NCBI RefSeq assembly: GCF_040451425.1
Contig: NZ_CP144374.1
Span: forward strand, 1,754,997-1,818,996
DNA: 64,000 bases
Origin: Thermodesulfovibrio sp. 3462-1
GTDB lineage: Bacteria; Nitrospirota; Thermodesulfovibrionia; Thermodesulfovibrionales; Thermodesulfovibrionaceae
Direction: 5' to 3'
Part shown: in pieces, positions 9,030-21,516 of the stretch
How positions within the stretch are numbered: the first letter of the stretch is position 1
How the letters are laid out: each line of letters opens with the position of its first letter
Notes under the pieces: model-generated
The model's database searches: none
The model's input: only the letters and a program-made list of their open reading frames with translations
What the model was told of the DNA's origin: nothing
Position numbers and translations under genes: made by a program

Positions 9030-9054
9030 GGAGCCTGCATATAATGCAGGCTCC
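9030..9054 (-). repeat. Intercistronic hairpin between AOR and the MoaD-like gene
   Basis: A perfect 10-bp inverted repeat, GGAGCCTGCA and TGCAGGCTCC, separated by five bases. In the minus-strand transcript it folds just after the AOR stop codon and ends nine bases before the MoaD-like ATG. No T-run follows on that strand, so it is not a normal terminator there. It may set mRNA processing or the expression ratio of the two genes. On the plus strand it is followed by TAATTTTTTA and would resemble a terminator, but no plus-strand gene ends here. Confidence 0.7.
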
Positions 9055-9061
9055 TAATTTT

Positions 9062-10786
9062 TTACCAATTAAAAACCTGATCAAGCTCTTCGTCTTTTAC
9101 TTGAAATACAACATTATGTGGTGGAATCGGCTCTTTATAGAAGAATCTCGGAAGTCTGTCATGCTGTTTTGTAAATCCTGCACGAGTATTAAAATCTCTT
9201 TCAAATTTGAGAACCTTTTTACCATATTCAACAACATCTTTATCAGTCATTGTCCAGCCATAAAAGGCATTTAGCATGTCAAGAAGTGCCTGATTTGTCT
9301 CTGGCTGATCAAGTAAAGCAAAGGCTATAAACAGGCACATTCCTGTTGAGTCAATAAAGGCTGTTGCAATCTGAAGATTACGGGAGAGATCAACCTGTCC
9401 TTCTGGTTTTAGAGGATCAATAAACCCACCTGTTTTTAAGACATTAAGTGCAATTGAATATCCTGCTGTATGATCTGCGCCCATAGGACTTGTTGCATAA
9501 GTAACTCCTATGCCTTGAACTGCTCTCGGATCATAGGCAGGAAGAGCCTGTCCTTTGACAACAGGAACTCTTTCAACTCCAAAGGCTCTGCCTGTGAAAG
9601 CTGCACCATTGCCGATAATCCTTCCAAGAGGAGTTCCTTTGCCTACTTCATGAAGCAGATTTATTGCACCATCAGCATCACCCCAATTAAGAAGTCCTGC
9701 TTCCATAGCAACTGCTATTGTCGCACCCATTTCAATTGTATCCAATCCGTAGTTATCGCATAAAAAATCCATCATCGCAATTTTGTCTATGTCATCAATC
9801 CCGCAATTTCCACCCAATGCCCAGACTGTCTCATACTCAGGCTGTTTTGTAAGGTAGTGACCATCTTTATCATGATAAATTCCTGAGCAGCGAATTACGC
9901 ATCCACGGTGACAGCCATGAGTTGGATTTCCACCTCTTTGTTTTTCAAGCTCTGCCTCAACTTCACCACTGATTTTCCTTGCTCCTTGAAATCTTCCTTC
10001 TTTAAAATTGTAAGTTGGATATGCACCAACTTCATTTATTATGTTCGTGAGCACATTAGTTCCATAGGCAGGAAGACCTTGTCCGGTTACAGGATGTTTC
10101 TGAAGCCCGGCGACAAAGCGTTTGTTTGCATCTTTAAAGGCTTCGGCATCCTTTGGCTGTCTTGGAGTTGTTCCCGTATCATCAAGAACAATGACTTTTA
10201 CTCCCTTTGATCCCATTACAGCTCCAACACCACCACGGCCTGCATGCCTGGTAGGTCTTATTTCCATATCTGTTATTGCTACTGAGGCTCCTGAGAGTTT
10301 CATCTCTCCCGCAGGACCAATGCTCACACAAGCTATTTTTTCACCATATTCCTTTTTCATCTTTTCAATTAAATCATAATTAGAAAGCATCTTAAGGGAG
10401 TTGTCCTTTTCAATCTTGACTCCCTCTTTGTTAATGTAAATTTTATATGTGTCATCTCCTTTTGGTTTGCCTTCAAGAACAATTGCTGCGATTCCGAGTC
10501 TTCCAAGAACCTGTCCAACCTGTCCACCAGCATTTGCCTCTTTAATTCCTCCTGTAAGAGGACTTTTGCAACCAACAGAAGTCCTTCCTGACATGGCAGC
10601 AGCTGTTCCACCAAGAAGTCCACAGGCAATTACAAGTTTATTGTCAGTGCTCAGGGGATGACACAGAGGATCAACTTCTTTTGAAATAATTGCTGATGTA
10701 AGAGCTCTTCCACCAAGTCCTTCATACTCACCCAATTCTTCAAACTTTGCTACTAAGTCACTCATGTCAATTCTTAAAATCTTCAT
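9062..10786 (-). CDS. aor: Tungsten-type aldehyde:ferredoxin oxidoreductase
   Basis: A cytoplasmic oxidoreductase of the AOR family: bis-pterin W (or Mo) plus one [4Fe-4S], oxidising aldehydes to acids with ferredoxin. The start MKILRIDMSDL, the pterin-binding RPTRHAGRGGVGAVMGSKGVK region, GATIAVAMEAGL and TSPMGADHTAGYS are family features. Candidate cluster cysteines are in HGCHRGCVIRCSG and STGMCLF. The first two cysteines are spaced Cx3C, whereas classic archaeal AOR has CxxCxxxC, so a variant subclass is possible. Length 574 against ~605 usual. AGGAGG precedes the ATG. It follows a radical SAM gene and precedes a MoaD-like gene, both fitting cofactor maturation. Substrate unknown. Confidence 0.9.
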   Translation of the reverse strand: MKILRIDMSDLVAKFEELGEYEGLGGRALTSAIISKEVDPLCHPLSTDNKLVIACGLLGGTAAAMSGRTSVGCKSPLTGGIKEANAGGQVGQVLGRLGIAAIVLEGKPKGDDTYKIYINKEGVKIEKDNSLKMLSNYDLIEKMKKEYGEKIACVSIGPAGEMKLSGASVAITDMEIRPTRHAGRGGVGAVMGSKGVKVIVLDDTGTTPRQPKDAEAFKDANKRFVAGLQKHPVTGQGLPAYGTNVLTNIINEVGAYPTYNFKEGRFQGARKISGEVEAELEKQRGGNPTHGCHRGCVIRCSGIYHDKDGHYLTKQPEYETVWALGGNCGIDDIDKIAMMDFLCDNYGLDTIEMGATIAVAMEAGLLNWGDADGAINLLHEVGKGTPLGRIIGNGAAFTGRAFGVERVPVVKGQALPAYDPRAVQGIGVTYATSPMGADHTAGYSIALNVLKTGGFIDPLKPEGQVDLSRNLQIATAFIDSTGMCLFIAFALLDQPETNQALLDMLNAFYGWTMTDKDVVEYGKKVLKFERDFNTRAGFTKQHDRLPRFFYKEPIPPHNVVFQVKDEELDQVFNW

Positions 10787-10818
10787 ATAGCACCTCCTTT
10801 TTTTTCATAGATGTTCAA

Positions 10819-14500
<3,682 letters not shown>

Positions 14501-14530
14501 TTATATCCTCCTCGTTTTAATTGATTCAAT

Positions 14531-15553
14531 CTATTTTACCATTTTTATTAGCTCTTCTGCTATCTGAACAGCATTCAAAGCCGCACCTTTACGAAGATTG
14601 TCTGATACAATCCACATATTTATTCCATTTTCAATTGACTCATCCTCACGAATTCTTCCAACAAAAACCTCATCCCTTCCTGAAGCATAAATTGGCAGAG
14701 GATACTCATTTTTTTCAGGATTGTCCATAACAACCACACCAGGTGCTTTACTGAGAAGTTCTCGCACTTCTTTAGCAGTAATCTTTTTTTCAGTTTCTAT
14801 ATTAACGCTTTCACTGTGCCCTCTAAAAACAGGAACTCGGACTGTAGTAGCAGTAACCCTGATTGTCGGATCTCCCATTATCTTCTTTGTTTCATTAACC
14901 ATTTTCATCTCTTCTTTTGTGTAACCATTTTCAAGAAACTTGTCTATGTGAGGCAAAACATTAAAAGCAATCTGATGGGGATAAACTTCTATTTTTATTT
15001 CTCTGAAATTAAGTAGATCTACTGTTTGCTGAAGAAGCTCATCCATTGCTTTTTTCCCTGTTCCAGAGACTGCTTGAAAAGTAGTAACCACAACTCTTTT
15101 TATTTTTGCCACATCATGAATTGGCTTCAATGCAACAACCATCTGAATCGTGGAACAATTGGGATTTGCAATTATTCCTTTGTGCCATTTAAGATCATGA
15201 GGATTTACTTCAGGAACAACAAGAGGAACCTCAGGATCCATTCTCCACTGGCTTGAGTTGTCAATAACAACACATCCACTTTTTGCAGCAATTGGTGCCC
15301 ATATCTTAGACCTTTCTGCACCCGCTGAAAAAAGAGCTATATCTATGTCTTGAAAGGAATCTTCTTTCAAAGTCTCAACTGCGATTTCCTCTCCTTTAAA
15401 ATTAAGCTTTACTCCTTCACTTCTTTCTGAAGCAAAAAGCCTTAATCTTTCAACTGGAAAATCTCTTTCCTCAATAACAGCAATCATCTCATTTCCAACT
15501 GCTCCTGTTGCACCTACAACTGCTACAACATATTTTTCCTTCTTTTTAAGCAT
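14531..15553 (-). CDS. asd: Aspartate-semialdehyde dehydrogenase
   Basis: Reduces aspartyl phosphate to aspartate semialdehyde with NADPH, the branch point to lysine/diaminopimelate, threonine and methionine. Seen: the N-terminal dinucleotide motif VVGATGAVGNEM, catalytic Cys in NPNCSTIQMVVALKP, and RVPVFRGHSESVNIET. Length 340 is typical. GGAGG precedes the ATG, which lies two bases after the leuB stop. With metK downstream the group joins methionine precursor supply to SAM formation. Confidence 0.96.
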   Translation of the reverse strand: MLKKKEKYVVAVVGATGAVGNEMIAVIEERDFPVERLRLFASERSEGVKLNFKGEEIAVETLKEDSFQDIDIALFSAGAERSKIWAPIAAKSGCVVIDNSSQWRMDPEVPLVVPEVNPHDLKWHKGIIANPNCSTIQMVVALKPIHDVAKIKRVVVTTFQAVSGTGKKAMDELLQQTVDLLNFREIKIEVYPHQIAFNVLPHIDKFLENGYTKEEMKMVNETKKIMGDPTIRVTATTVRVPVFRGHSESVNIETEKKITAKEVRELLSKAPGVVVMDNPEKNEYPLPIYASGRDEVFVGRIREDESIENGINMWIVSDNLRKGAALNAVQIAEELIKMVK

Positions 15554-15555
15554 TT

Positions 15556-16632
15556 TTATCCCTCCAAAGGCAATTCTGTTACATATTTTGCAACCAAATC
15601 GCCAACTTCCTGGGTTGTATATCCCATTTTGCCTGCTGCAAGACTTTTAAGATGTTTGCTTGTGACTTCAATAACTGCCATTTCAATAAGTTTTCCTCCA
15701 GCTTCCTCACCAAGATGCTCAAGCATCATCCCACCTGCGCATATGGCAGCTAAAGGATTTATTACATTTTTACCTGTGTATTTCGGTGCAGAGCCGCCAA
15801 TTGGCTCAAACATTGAAACACCCTGAGGATTTATATTCCCTCCTGCAGCAATACCCATTCCACCTTGAATCATTGCACCAAGATCTGTAATGATATCTCC
15901 AAACATATTGTCAGTTACAATAACATCAAACCACTCAGGATTTTTTACAAACCACATTGTTATGGCATCCACATGGGCATAATCTGTTGTAATATCAGGA
16001 TATTCTTTTGCTACTTCATAAAAAGTTCTTTCCCACAGGTCAAAGGCAAAGGTTAAAACATTTGTTTTACCGCACAGGGTAAGTTTCTTCTTTTTATTAC
16101 GCTTTCTGCAGTATTCAAAAGCAAATCTTATACATCTTTCAACACCCTTACGGGTGTTTATTGAAACCTGAATCGCTACTTCATCTGGTGTTCCTTTCTT
16201 AAGAAAACCACCTGAACCTGTATAAAGCCCCTCTGTATTTTCTCTCACAACAACAAAATCTATGTCTTCAGGCTTTTTATCTTTAAGAGGACAATCAACT
16301 CCTGGGTAAAGCTTTACAGGACGAAGATTTACGTACTGGTCAAGTTCAAATCTGAGTCTCAAAAGTATCCCTTTCTCAAGAATGCCTGGTTTAACCTGAG
16401 GATGACCAATTGCTCCGAGATATATGGCATCGAATTTTTTAAGCTCTTGTATTGCGCTGTCAGGAAGAGTCTCACCTGTGCGAAGATATCTCTCGCCACC
16501 AAAATCATAATAAGTGTAATCAAGCTTAAATCCCAGCCTCTGGCTTACTGCATCAAGAACTTTTATTCCCTCACGAATAACTTCAGGTCCTGTTCCATCT
16601 CCTGGAATTACAGCAATTTTGTAGGTCTTCAT
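15556..16632 (-). CDS. leuB: 3-isopropylmalate dehydrogenase
   Basis: Oxidatively decarboxylates 3-isopropylmalate in leucine synthesis. The sequence shows [10 protein letters not shown] at the N-terminus, [17 protein letters not shown], the [12 protein letters not shown] active-site loop, [24 protein letters not shown] and [17 protein letters not shown]. Length 358 is normal. The ATG overlaps the leuD stop (ATGA). The ENTEGLYTG loop also occurs in related decarboxylating dehydrogenases such as isocitrate or homoisocitrate dehydrogenase, but pairing with LeuD supports LeuB. Confidence 0.92.
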   Translation of the reverse strand: MKTYKIAVIPGDGTGPEVIREGIKVLDAVSQRLGFKLDYTYYDFGGERYLRTGETLPDSAIQELKKFDAIYLGAIGHPQVKPGILEKGILLRLRFELDQYVNLRPVKLYPGVDCPLKDKKPEDIDFVVVRENTEGLYTGSGGFLKKGTPDEVAIQVSINTRKGVERCIRFAFEYCRKRNKKKKLTLCGKTNVLTFAFDLWERTFYEVAKEYPDITTDYAHVDAITMWFVKNPEWFDVIVTDNMFGDIITDLGAMIQGGMGIAAGGNINPQGVSMFEPIGGSAPKYTGKNVINPLAAICAGGMMLEHLGEEAGGKLIEMAVIEVTSKHLKSLAAGKMGYTTQEVGDLVAKYVTELPLEG

Positions 16633-17135
16633 TTTATTACCTCCTTAGCTAATCTCTTTTTTGTCCATTCAACAAGTCCACCAGCTTTAATTAATTCCTG
16701 CATAAAAGCTGGAATTGGTTTTGTTTTGTATCTTTTACCTTTTGCTAAATTAACAATCTCACCACTATCCATATCAATCTCTATTTCATCTCCTTCAGTT
16801 GCCTCATCAATAAGCTCAGGAACCTCAAAAATTGGTAACCCGATATTGAAGGCATTCCTGAAAAATATTCTTGCAAAGCTTTTTGCAACAACTGCCTTAA
16901 TTCCAGCTGCCTTAATTGCAATCGGAGCATGCTCACGGGAGGAGCCACATCCAAAGTTTTTTCCTGCAATGATTATATCTCCGGGCTTTACTTTTGAAGG
17001 AAAATCCTTATCCGCATCTTCCATAACATGCTTTGCAAGCTCTTTTGGATCAGATGTATTAAGGTATCTGGCAGGGATAATGGCATCTGTGTCAATGTTA
17101 TCACCAAATTTCCAGACTTTTCCTCTTATTTTCAT
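16629..17135 (-). CDS. leuD: 3-isopropylmalate dehydratase small subunit
   Basis: Small (swivelling) subunit of isopropylmalate isomerase. Seen: KVWKFGDNIDTDAIIPARYL at the start and GKNFGCGSSREHAPIAIKAAGIKAVVAKSFARIF, where the Ser-rich loop binds the substrate. At 168 residues it is the short LeuD type shared by archaea and many thermophiles. The frame extends upstream to 17165, but AAGGAG six bases before ATG 17135 and the homology both favour 17135. It is the first gene of the long minus-strand operon. The large subunit LeuC is not in this window. Confidence 0.94.
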   Translation of the reverse strand: MKIRGKVWKFGDNIDTDAIIPARYLNTSDPKELAKHVMEDADKDFPSKVKPGDIIIAGKNFGCGSSREHAPIAIKAAGIKAVVAKSFARIFFRNAFNIGLPIFEVPELIDEATEGDEIEIDMDSGEIVNLAKGKRYKTKPIPAFMQELIKAGGLVEWTKKRLAKEVIK

Positions 17136-17166
17136 AAGCTTCTCCTTAATATTAAAGTAATTCATA

Positions 17167-17196
17167 ATTTTACTGCATAAATCAAATAGTAATCAA
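17167..17196 (-). promoter_or_regulatory. Candidate promoter of the leuD-to-moaD-like operon
   Basis: On the minus strand TTGATT (17196-17191) and TAAAAT (17172-17167) are separated by 18 bases, about 31 bases before the leuD ATG. A plausible sigma-70 promoter for the eight-gene operon, lying back-to-back with the tetR promoter. Confidence 0.35.
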
Positions 17197-17216
17197 CTAT
17201 CATTTTAAAGTTCATC

Positions 17217-17246
17217 TTGACATTGTATTTTTTCTTGGTGTATGTT
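17217..17246 (+). promoter_or_regulatory. Promoter of the tetR/efflux operon
   Basis: A perfect TTGACA (17217-17222) is followed after 18 bases by TATGTT (17241-17246). The -10 box lies within the 20-base palindrome at 17242-17261, so a bound repressor would block it. The expected transcript start is only some seven bases before ATG 17260. Confidence 0.5.
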
Positions 17247-17261
17247 AGTAATTACTACCAT
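17242..17261. promoter_or_regulatory. Palindromic operator, probable TetR autoregulatory site
   Basis: The sequence ATGTTAGTAATTACTACCAT is a 20-base palindrome with a single mismatched pair; its core TAGTAATTACTA is perfect. It covers the -10 region and transcription start of the efflux operon and reaches the first codon of tetR, the classical position for a TetR-family operator. Confidence 0.6.
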
Positions 17262-17838
17262 GAGAGATACGAAAGGAAAAATTCTTAAAGCTGCATTAAA
17301 GCTTTTTTCCCAGAAGGGATATCTTGGAACAACTACAAAGGAAATAGCAAAGGAAGCAAATGTTGCAGAAGTGACTCTTTTCAGGTATTTTATTTCAAAA
17401 GAAAAGCTTTTTATAGAAGTGCTTGAAAGTCAATCGTTCCTGCCCACACTTAAAGACCTTCTTCCAAGATTGAAAAATATGGAGTATAAAGAAGCCCTGC
17501 AGACTATTGCCAAGTATTATTTTGATTTGCTAAAAAAAAAGAGAGACCTTATATGTATAATGCATACAGAAATTTTTCAATATCCTGCTGAAATAAGAGC
17601 AATCCATAGCAAAATGATTCATGAAGTTTATCTTGTTTTTGCTTCTTATTTGGATGAGCTTAAAAATAATGGAATAATAAGAAAAGATTTAAACACCATA
17701 TATGCCTCTCTTGCATACTTTGGAATGCTCTTTAATCTTTTCATTAAAAAAGAGATTTTCAGGAAAAAAATAGATTCAAAAAAAGCCTTACAAACTTACA
17801 TTGAAATATTTTACGAAGGAACTAGGAGGAATGAATGA
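17260..17838 (+). CDS. TetR-family transcriptional repressor of the efflux operon
   Basis: A 192-residue TetR-family regulator. The N-terminal helix-turn-helix is clear: ILKAALKLFSQKGYLGTTTKEIAKEANVAEVTLFRYFISKEKLF. The C-terminal two-thirds is a helical ligand domain. I start at ATG 17260 (MRDTKGKIL); the in-frame ATG at 17242 lies within the promoter and operator. Neither has a ribosome binding site, suggesting a very short leader. It is the first gene of the efflux operon, joined to the TolC gene by an ATGA overlap, and likely represses it through the palindrome that overlaps its own start. Ligand unknown. Confidence 0.88.
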   Translation: MRDTKGKILKAALKLFSQKGYLGTTTKEIAKEANVAEVTLFRYFISKEKLFIEVLESQSFLPTLKDLLPRLKNMEYKEALQTIAKYYFDLLKKKRDLICIMHTEIFQYPAEIRAIHSKMIHEVYLVFASYLDELKNNGIIRKDLNTIYASLAYFGMLFNLFIKKEIFRKKIDSKKALQTYIEIFYEGTRRNE

Positions 17839-19151
17839 AATTTAAAATATTACTTTTTTTGTTATTTTTTATTTTTTCTGAGCAGGCATTTGCAGAGCAA
17901 AATTTAACAATTTCAGATGTTTTCTCCCTTGCTCTTAAAAAAGCTGAAAAAGTAAGAATTGCTGAAGAAAATATAACAATCTCAAAGGAAGGAAAATACA
18001 AAGCTCTGGCAGGGCTTCTTCCCACTTTAACAGCTTCTGGCAAATATACTGATTACAGTAAAGAAAAGCTTGTGAACAATCAGATAATTCAACCTGACAA
18101 AAGCTTTTTATGGGCAGTGAGCATAGAAGAAAAGCTTTCTCTTGGAGGTAAAGAATTTACAAATTATTCAATCTCAAAGGATGCTTTTACAAAAACAGAA
18201 TTTGAAGTGAATTCATTTAAAGAGCAGTATCTTCTCAGGGTTGCTACTGACCTTTATAACTATCTCAAAGCAAAAAGAGCAGTGGAGATTGCTGAAAGTA
18301 ATGTTCAGAGATTAAAAAAACACAGAGACGCAGCAAAGATTAGGCTCAAGGTTGGAGAAGTTACAAAAACTGACCTTTTAAGAGCAGAGGCTGAGCTCAG
18401 TGGAGCAGAAGCTGATTTAATATCAGCAAAAAATAACCTGAAAGTGGCAAAAGCTGTTTTAGCAAGAGATGCAGGAATTGAAGGAGATTTTGAAATACTG
18501 GAGGGAAAGCTCAATGATCCTTATTTAAACCTTAATGTTCAGCATGTTAAAGCTCTGGCAAAAGAATTAAGACCAGAGATTAAAGCTGCTTTAATTTCAA
18601 AGGAAATAGCTAAAAAAAATGTAAACTATGTAATTGGCTCCTTTTTTCCTTATTTAAGTCTTTCTGCTATCTATCAAAAACTTAACCAGACTCCCTCAAA
18701 TCAAATGACAAATAAAGAATCAACCTATGCCATTGCCTCAATTAACTTTCCAATATTTGAAGGAGGACTAAGAAGAGCAGAACTTTCAGAAGCTAAAGCA
18801 AAACTAAAACAGGCTGAGCTTCAGTATGAAGATACAGTTAAGGAAGTTTTTATAGATGTTGAAGCAGCTTATCATGATTACATAACCCAAAGAGATACGA
18901 TTAAATCTCTTCAGGATGAAGTAACATACGCAAGAGATAACTTTAACTCTGTATTCAAGCAATATCAATTTGGGCTTGCTTCAAGCCTTGATGTAACTGA
19001 TGCAAATACATTTCTTGTAACTGCTGAGAAAAAGCTTATGGAAGCCCAGTATAACTATCAGCTTGCTATACTTAGGCTTAGACAGGCAACTGGAACATTG
19101 CTTAAAGCATTTGCCAGTAATGAACTCGTTGTTCAGGGGGTAAATAAGTGA
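17835..19151 (+). CDS. TolC-family outer membrane efflux protein (first copy)
   Basis: An outer-membrane channel of the TolC/OEP family, 438 residues, with an N-terminal signal peptide (KILLFLLFFIFSEQAFA). Two repeats of long periplasmic helices follow, each with the family pattern (AKAVLARDAGIEGDFE; ILRLRQATGTLLKAF), plus strand segments such as LSLSAIYQKLNQTPSN and IASINFPIFEGGLRRAE. AGGAGG in the tetR 3' end serves as its ribosome site. It is followed by an EmrA-like adaptor with GTGA overlap. A second TolC is encoded two genes downstream. Confidence 0.9.
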   Translation: MKFKILLFLLFFIFSEQAFAEQNLTISDVFSLALKKAEKVRIAEENITISKEGKYKALAGLLPTLTASGKYTDYSKEKLVNNQIIQPDKSFLWAVSIEEKLSLGGKEFTNYSISKDAFTKTEFEVNSFKEQYLLRVATDLYNYLKAKRAVEIAESNVQRLKKHRDAAKIRLKVGEVTKTDLLRAEAELSGAEADLISAKNNLKVAKAVLARDAGIEGDFEILEGKLNDPYLNLNVQHVKALAKELRPEIKAALISKEIAKKNVNYVIGSFFPYLSLSAIYQKLNQTPSNQMTNKESTYAIASINFPIFEGGLRRAELSEAKAKLKQAELQYEDTVKEVFIDVEAAYHDYITQRDTIKSLQDEVTYARDNFNSVFKQYQFGLASSLDVTDANTFLVTAEKKLMEAQYNYQLAILRLRQATGTLLKAFASNELVVQGVNK

Positions 19152-20242
19152 GCTTTAAAGGCTTAAGGGAGAAATTCAAAAATTCAAAAAAGATTAAAAT
19201 TGCTTTACTGATTGTTCTTGCTGTGGGCGTTTTGATTTTTATGGCAAAAGAAATTTATTACTACATTGTTTACGAAAGCACAGATGATGCGTATGTTGAA
19301 GGAACAATAGTGCCAATCTCTCCTCAGGTTTCAGGAAAAGTTGTAAAAGTTTATGTTGACTATAACCAGAGAGTCAAAAAAGGAGAGCCTCTTGTTGAGA
19401 TAGAACCAGATGATTATTTAGCAGATGTAAGAGCGAAAAAAGAAAATGTAAATACATTGTCTAATCAGTTAAAAGAACTAAGCTCTCAGTTAAATGAAGC
19501 AATGGCAAAACTTAAGACAATGCAAGCCAATCTTCAGGCAGCCCAGGCACAGAGAGAGCTTGCTGAAAAAGAGTTTCAAAGAATCAAAGGCCTTTATGAG
19601 GAAGACCTTGTTTCAAAAAGCAGATTTGATTCTCAACAAGCAGCCCTGAAAGTAGCAATTGCACAGGAGAAAGCTGCAGAAAGTCAAATAAAAGAAGTTA
19701 GATCCTTAATAAATACCCTTACAGTAAAATTAAAAACCCAACAGTATCAAATAGGAAAAGCTCAGGAAGAACTGAAAATTGCTGAAATAAACTTAAAAAG
19801 AACTTTGATTGTTTCTCCAAGAGATGGAAGAGTAGCAAAAAAATCAGTTGAGGCAGGACAATATGTTCGTCCAGGACAACTTCTTATGGCAATTGTTGAT
19901 GAACAGGATATATGGATAGGTGCTAATTTTAAGGAAACTCAAATAGAAAAAATGAGAGTTGGGCAGCCTGTTAAAATCAGGGTAGATGCCTATCCTGGCA
20001 GGGTTTTTAAAGGTCATGTTGCAAGTTTTCAACCTGGCACAGGTGCTGTTTTTAGCCTTTTCCCACCTGAAAATGCTACTGGAAACTTCGTAAAAGTTGT
20101 TCAAAGAATTCCAGTGAGAATAATAATTGACACCCCCTTTGATCCGAATTATCCTCTCTGGCCAGGCATGTCAGTAATTCCATATGTGGATGTTACAGTT
20201 AATACAGGAGCAAAGTTGAAAGATGTTATAGGAAAGCAATGA
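19148..20242 (+). CDS. HlyD/EmrA-like membrane-fusion (adaptor) protein
   Basis: A periplasmic adaptor with one N-terminal membrane anchor (residues ~16-36). It has the EmrA signature STDDAYVEGTIVPISPQVSGKV, a lipoyl-like half (VDYNQRVKKGEPLVEIEPDDY), a long coiled-coil hairpin (residues ~90-210) and a beta-barrel domain (GVGQPVKIRVDAYPG-like region). EmrA-type adaptors normally partner an MFS pump (EmrB), but none is encoded here: the next genes are another TolC, another adaptor and a split MacB. It starts with GTG overlapping the previous stop. Confidence 0.88.
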   Translation: MSFKGLREKFKNSKKIKIALLIVLAVGVLIFMAKEIYYYIVYESTDDAYVEGTIVPISPQVSGKVVKVYVDYNQRVKKGEPLVEIEPDDYLADVRAKKENVNTLSNQLKELSSQLNEAMAKLKTMQANLQAAQAQRELAEKEFQRIKGLYEEDLVSKSRFDSQQAALKVAIAQEKAAESQIKEVRSLINTLTVKLKTQQYQIGKAQEELKIAEINLKRTLIVSPRDGRVAKKSVEAGQYVRPGQLLMAIVDEQDIWIGANFKETQIEKMRVGQPVKIRVDAYPGRVFKGHVASFQPGTGAVFSLFPPENATGNFVKVVQRIPVRIIIDTPFDPNYPLWPGMSVIPYVDVTVNTGAKLKDVIGKQ

Positions 20243-21516
20243 AATTAAGAACAGGATTTTTCTTAATTGTACTATTGACTTTGCAATCTTTAGCCTATGG
20301 CATTGACTCTTTAGAGTCCACCAATAAGCCTGTTTATACTCTTACAGATTGCATTAATATAGCATTAAAAAAAAATCCTGAGATCCTTGCATCTAAGGCT
20401 AATGTTAATAAAAGTTTTTTTAAGATTGGACAAGCCCGTTCTGGTTATTTTCCTCAAATAGATTTATCTTTAGGATATCAAAGAAGTTATCAAGAGGATA
20501 GAATCCCAAGGGAATACTCAAAAGAATACTCAGCCCAGCTTGGTCTTACTCAAACTATTTTTGACTTTGGGAAAACTTCTAAGCAGATACAGGTACAAAA
20601 GCAGCTGTATAAAGCAACACAGTGGCAGGATAAAGACACTGTTTTACAAACAATTTATAATGTTAAAGAAGCTTATTACAGCGTGCTCAAGGCAAAAAAA
20701 CAGAAGGAAACAGCCAAGGAAGTGCTCAAGCAGGCTCAAAAACATCTTCAGCTTGCAAAAGGATTTTATGATGTAGGACTTAAGCCAAAAATTGAAGTAA
20801 CAAAGGCAGAGGTTGAAGTAAGCAATGCAAAACTTAATTTGATTACAGCTGAAAAACAACTTACTCAAGCAATTTTAAATCTGAAAGTAGCAATGGGAGC
20901 AGTAGATATGCCAGAGTTTGACATTAAAGAAGAAGATTATGCAATAAGAAAACTTGATGAAAATGAGGCAATCAAAATAGCCATTGAAACAAACCCTCAA
21001 CTTCAGGCAATAAGATTTAATAGGAAAGCGTCAATTTCAACAGAAGAACTGGTAAAAAAAGAATACTTTCCTGTATTTACAGCTTCAGCAAATTATGGAT
21101 ATGTTAATGAAGATTTTCCTCTTAATAAACAATGGAGTTTGTTTTTCAAAATGAGTCTTCCTCTTTTCAGTGGATGGTCAACAAAATATAAACTTTCTGA
21201 AGCAAGGGCAGATACAGAATATTATTCTTACAAAGAAATCTCCTTGATCCAGCAAATAACATCACAAATAAAAAATCTCTTTGCCCAGTTAAAAGAAGCT
21301 TCCCAAAAAATAGAAACTCTTAACCTAACATTAAAACAATCAAAGGAAAATCTTGATCTTGCAATGGCAAGATATGAGGTTGGAATTGGAAGTTCTATAG
21401 AAGTTGTTGATGCCATAGTTCTTTATGAACAGACAAACACTCAATACTGGCAGGCAATTTATGACTACAATGTAACATATGCACAAATCCAAAGATATGT
21501 AGGATGGGTAGAATGA
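20239..21516 (+). CDS. TolC-family outer membrane efflux protein (second copy)
   Basis: A second OEP channel in the same operon: 425 residues with a signal peptide (FFLIVLLTLQSLAYG) and the two-repeat helical/strand architecture (LSLGYQRSYQEDRIPREYS, LNLKVAMGAVDMPEFDIK, SLFFKMSLPLFSGWSTKYKL, VEVVDAIVLYEQTN-like segment at the C-terminus). Sequence differs considerably from the first copy, so this is not a recent tandem duplication. The ATG overlaps the adaptor stop (ATGA). It immediately precedes the MacA-like adaptor and probably serves the MacAB-type pump. Confidence 0.9.
   Translation: MKLRTGFFLIVLLTLQSLAYGIDSLESTNKPVYTLTDCINIALKKNPEILASKANVNKSFFKIGQARSGYFPQIDLSLGYQRSYQEDRIPREYSKEYSAQLGLTQTIFDFGKTSKQIQVQKQLYKATQWQDKDTVLQTIYNVKEAYYSVLKAKKQKETAKEVLKQAQKHLQLAKGFYDVGLKPKIEVTKAEVEVSNAKLNLITAEKQLTQAILNLKVAMGAVDMPEFDIKEEDYAIRKLDENEAIKIAIETNPQLQAIRFNRKASISTEELVKKEYFPVFTASANYGYVNEDFPLNKQWSLFFKMSLPLFSGWSTKYKLSEARADTEYYSYKEISLIQQITSQIKNLFAQLKEASQKIETLNLTLKQSKENLDLAMARYEVGIGSSIEVVDAIVLYEQTNTQYWQAIYDYNVTYAQIQRYVGWVE

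Noticed and set aside
9030..9054. Hairpin as a rho-independent terminator of AOR
   Set aside because: On the minus strand no T-run follows the stem; the next bases are AGCACCTTTATG. The T-rich side belongs to the plus strand, where no gene ends.
9470..9763. Plus-strand ORFs within AOR
   Set aside because: Antisense shadow frames of a conserved gene; no ribosome site and no recognisable protein features.
14501..14530. SAM riboswitch before metK
   Set aside because: Only 30 bases separate asd and metK, too little for any known SAM aptamer.
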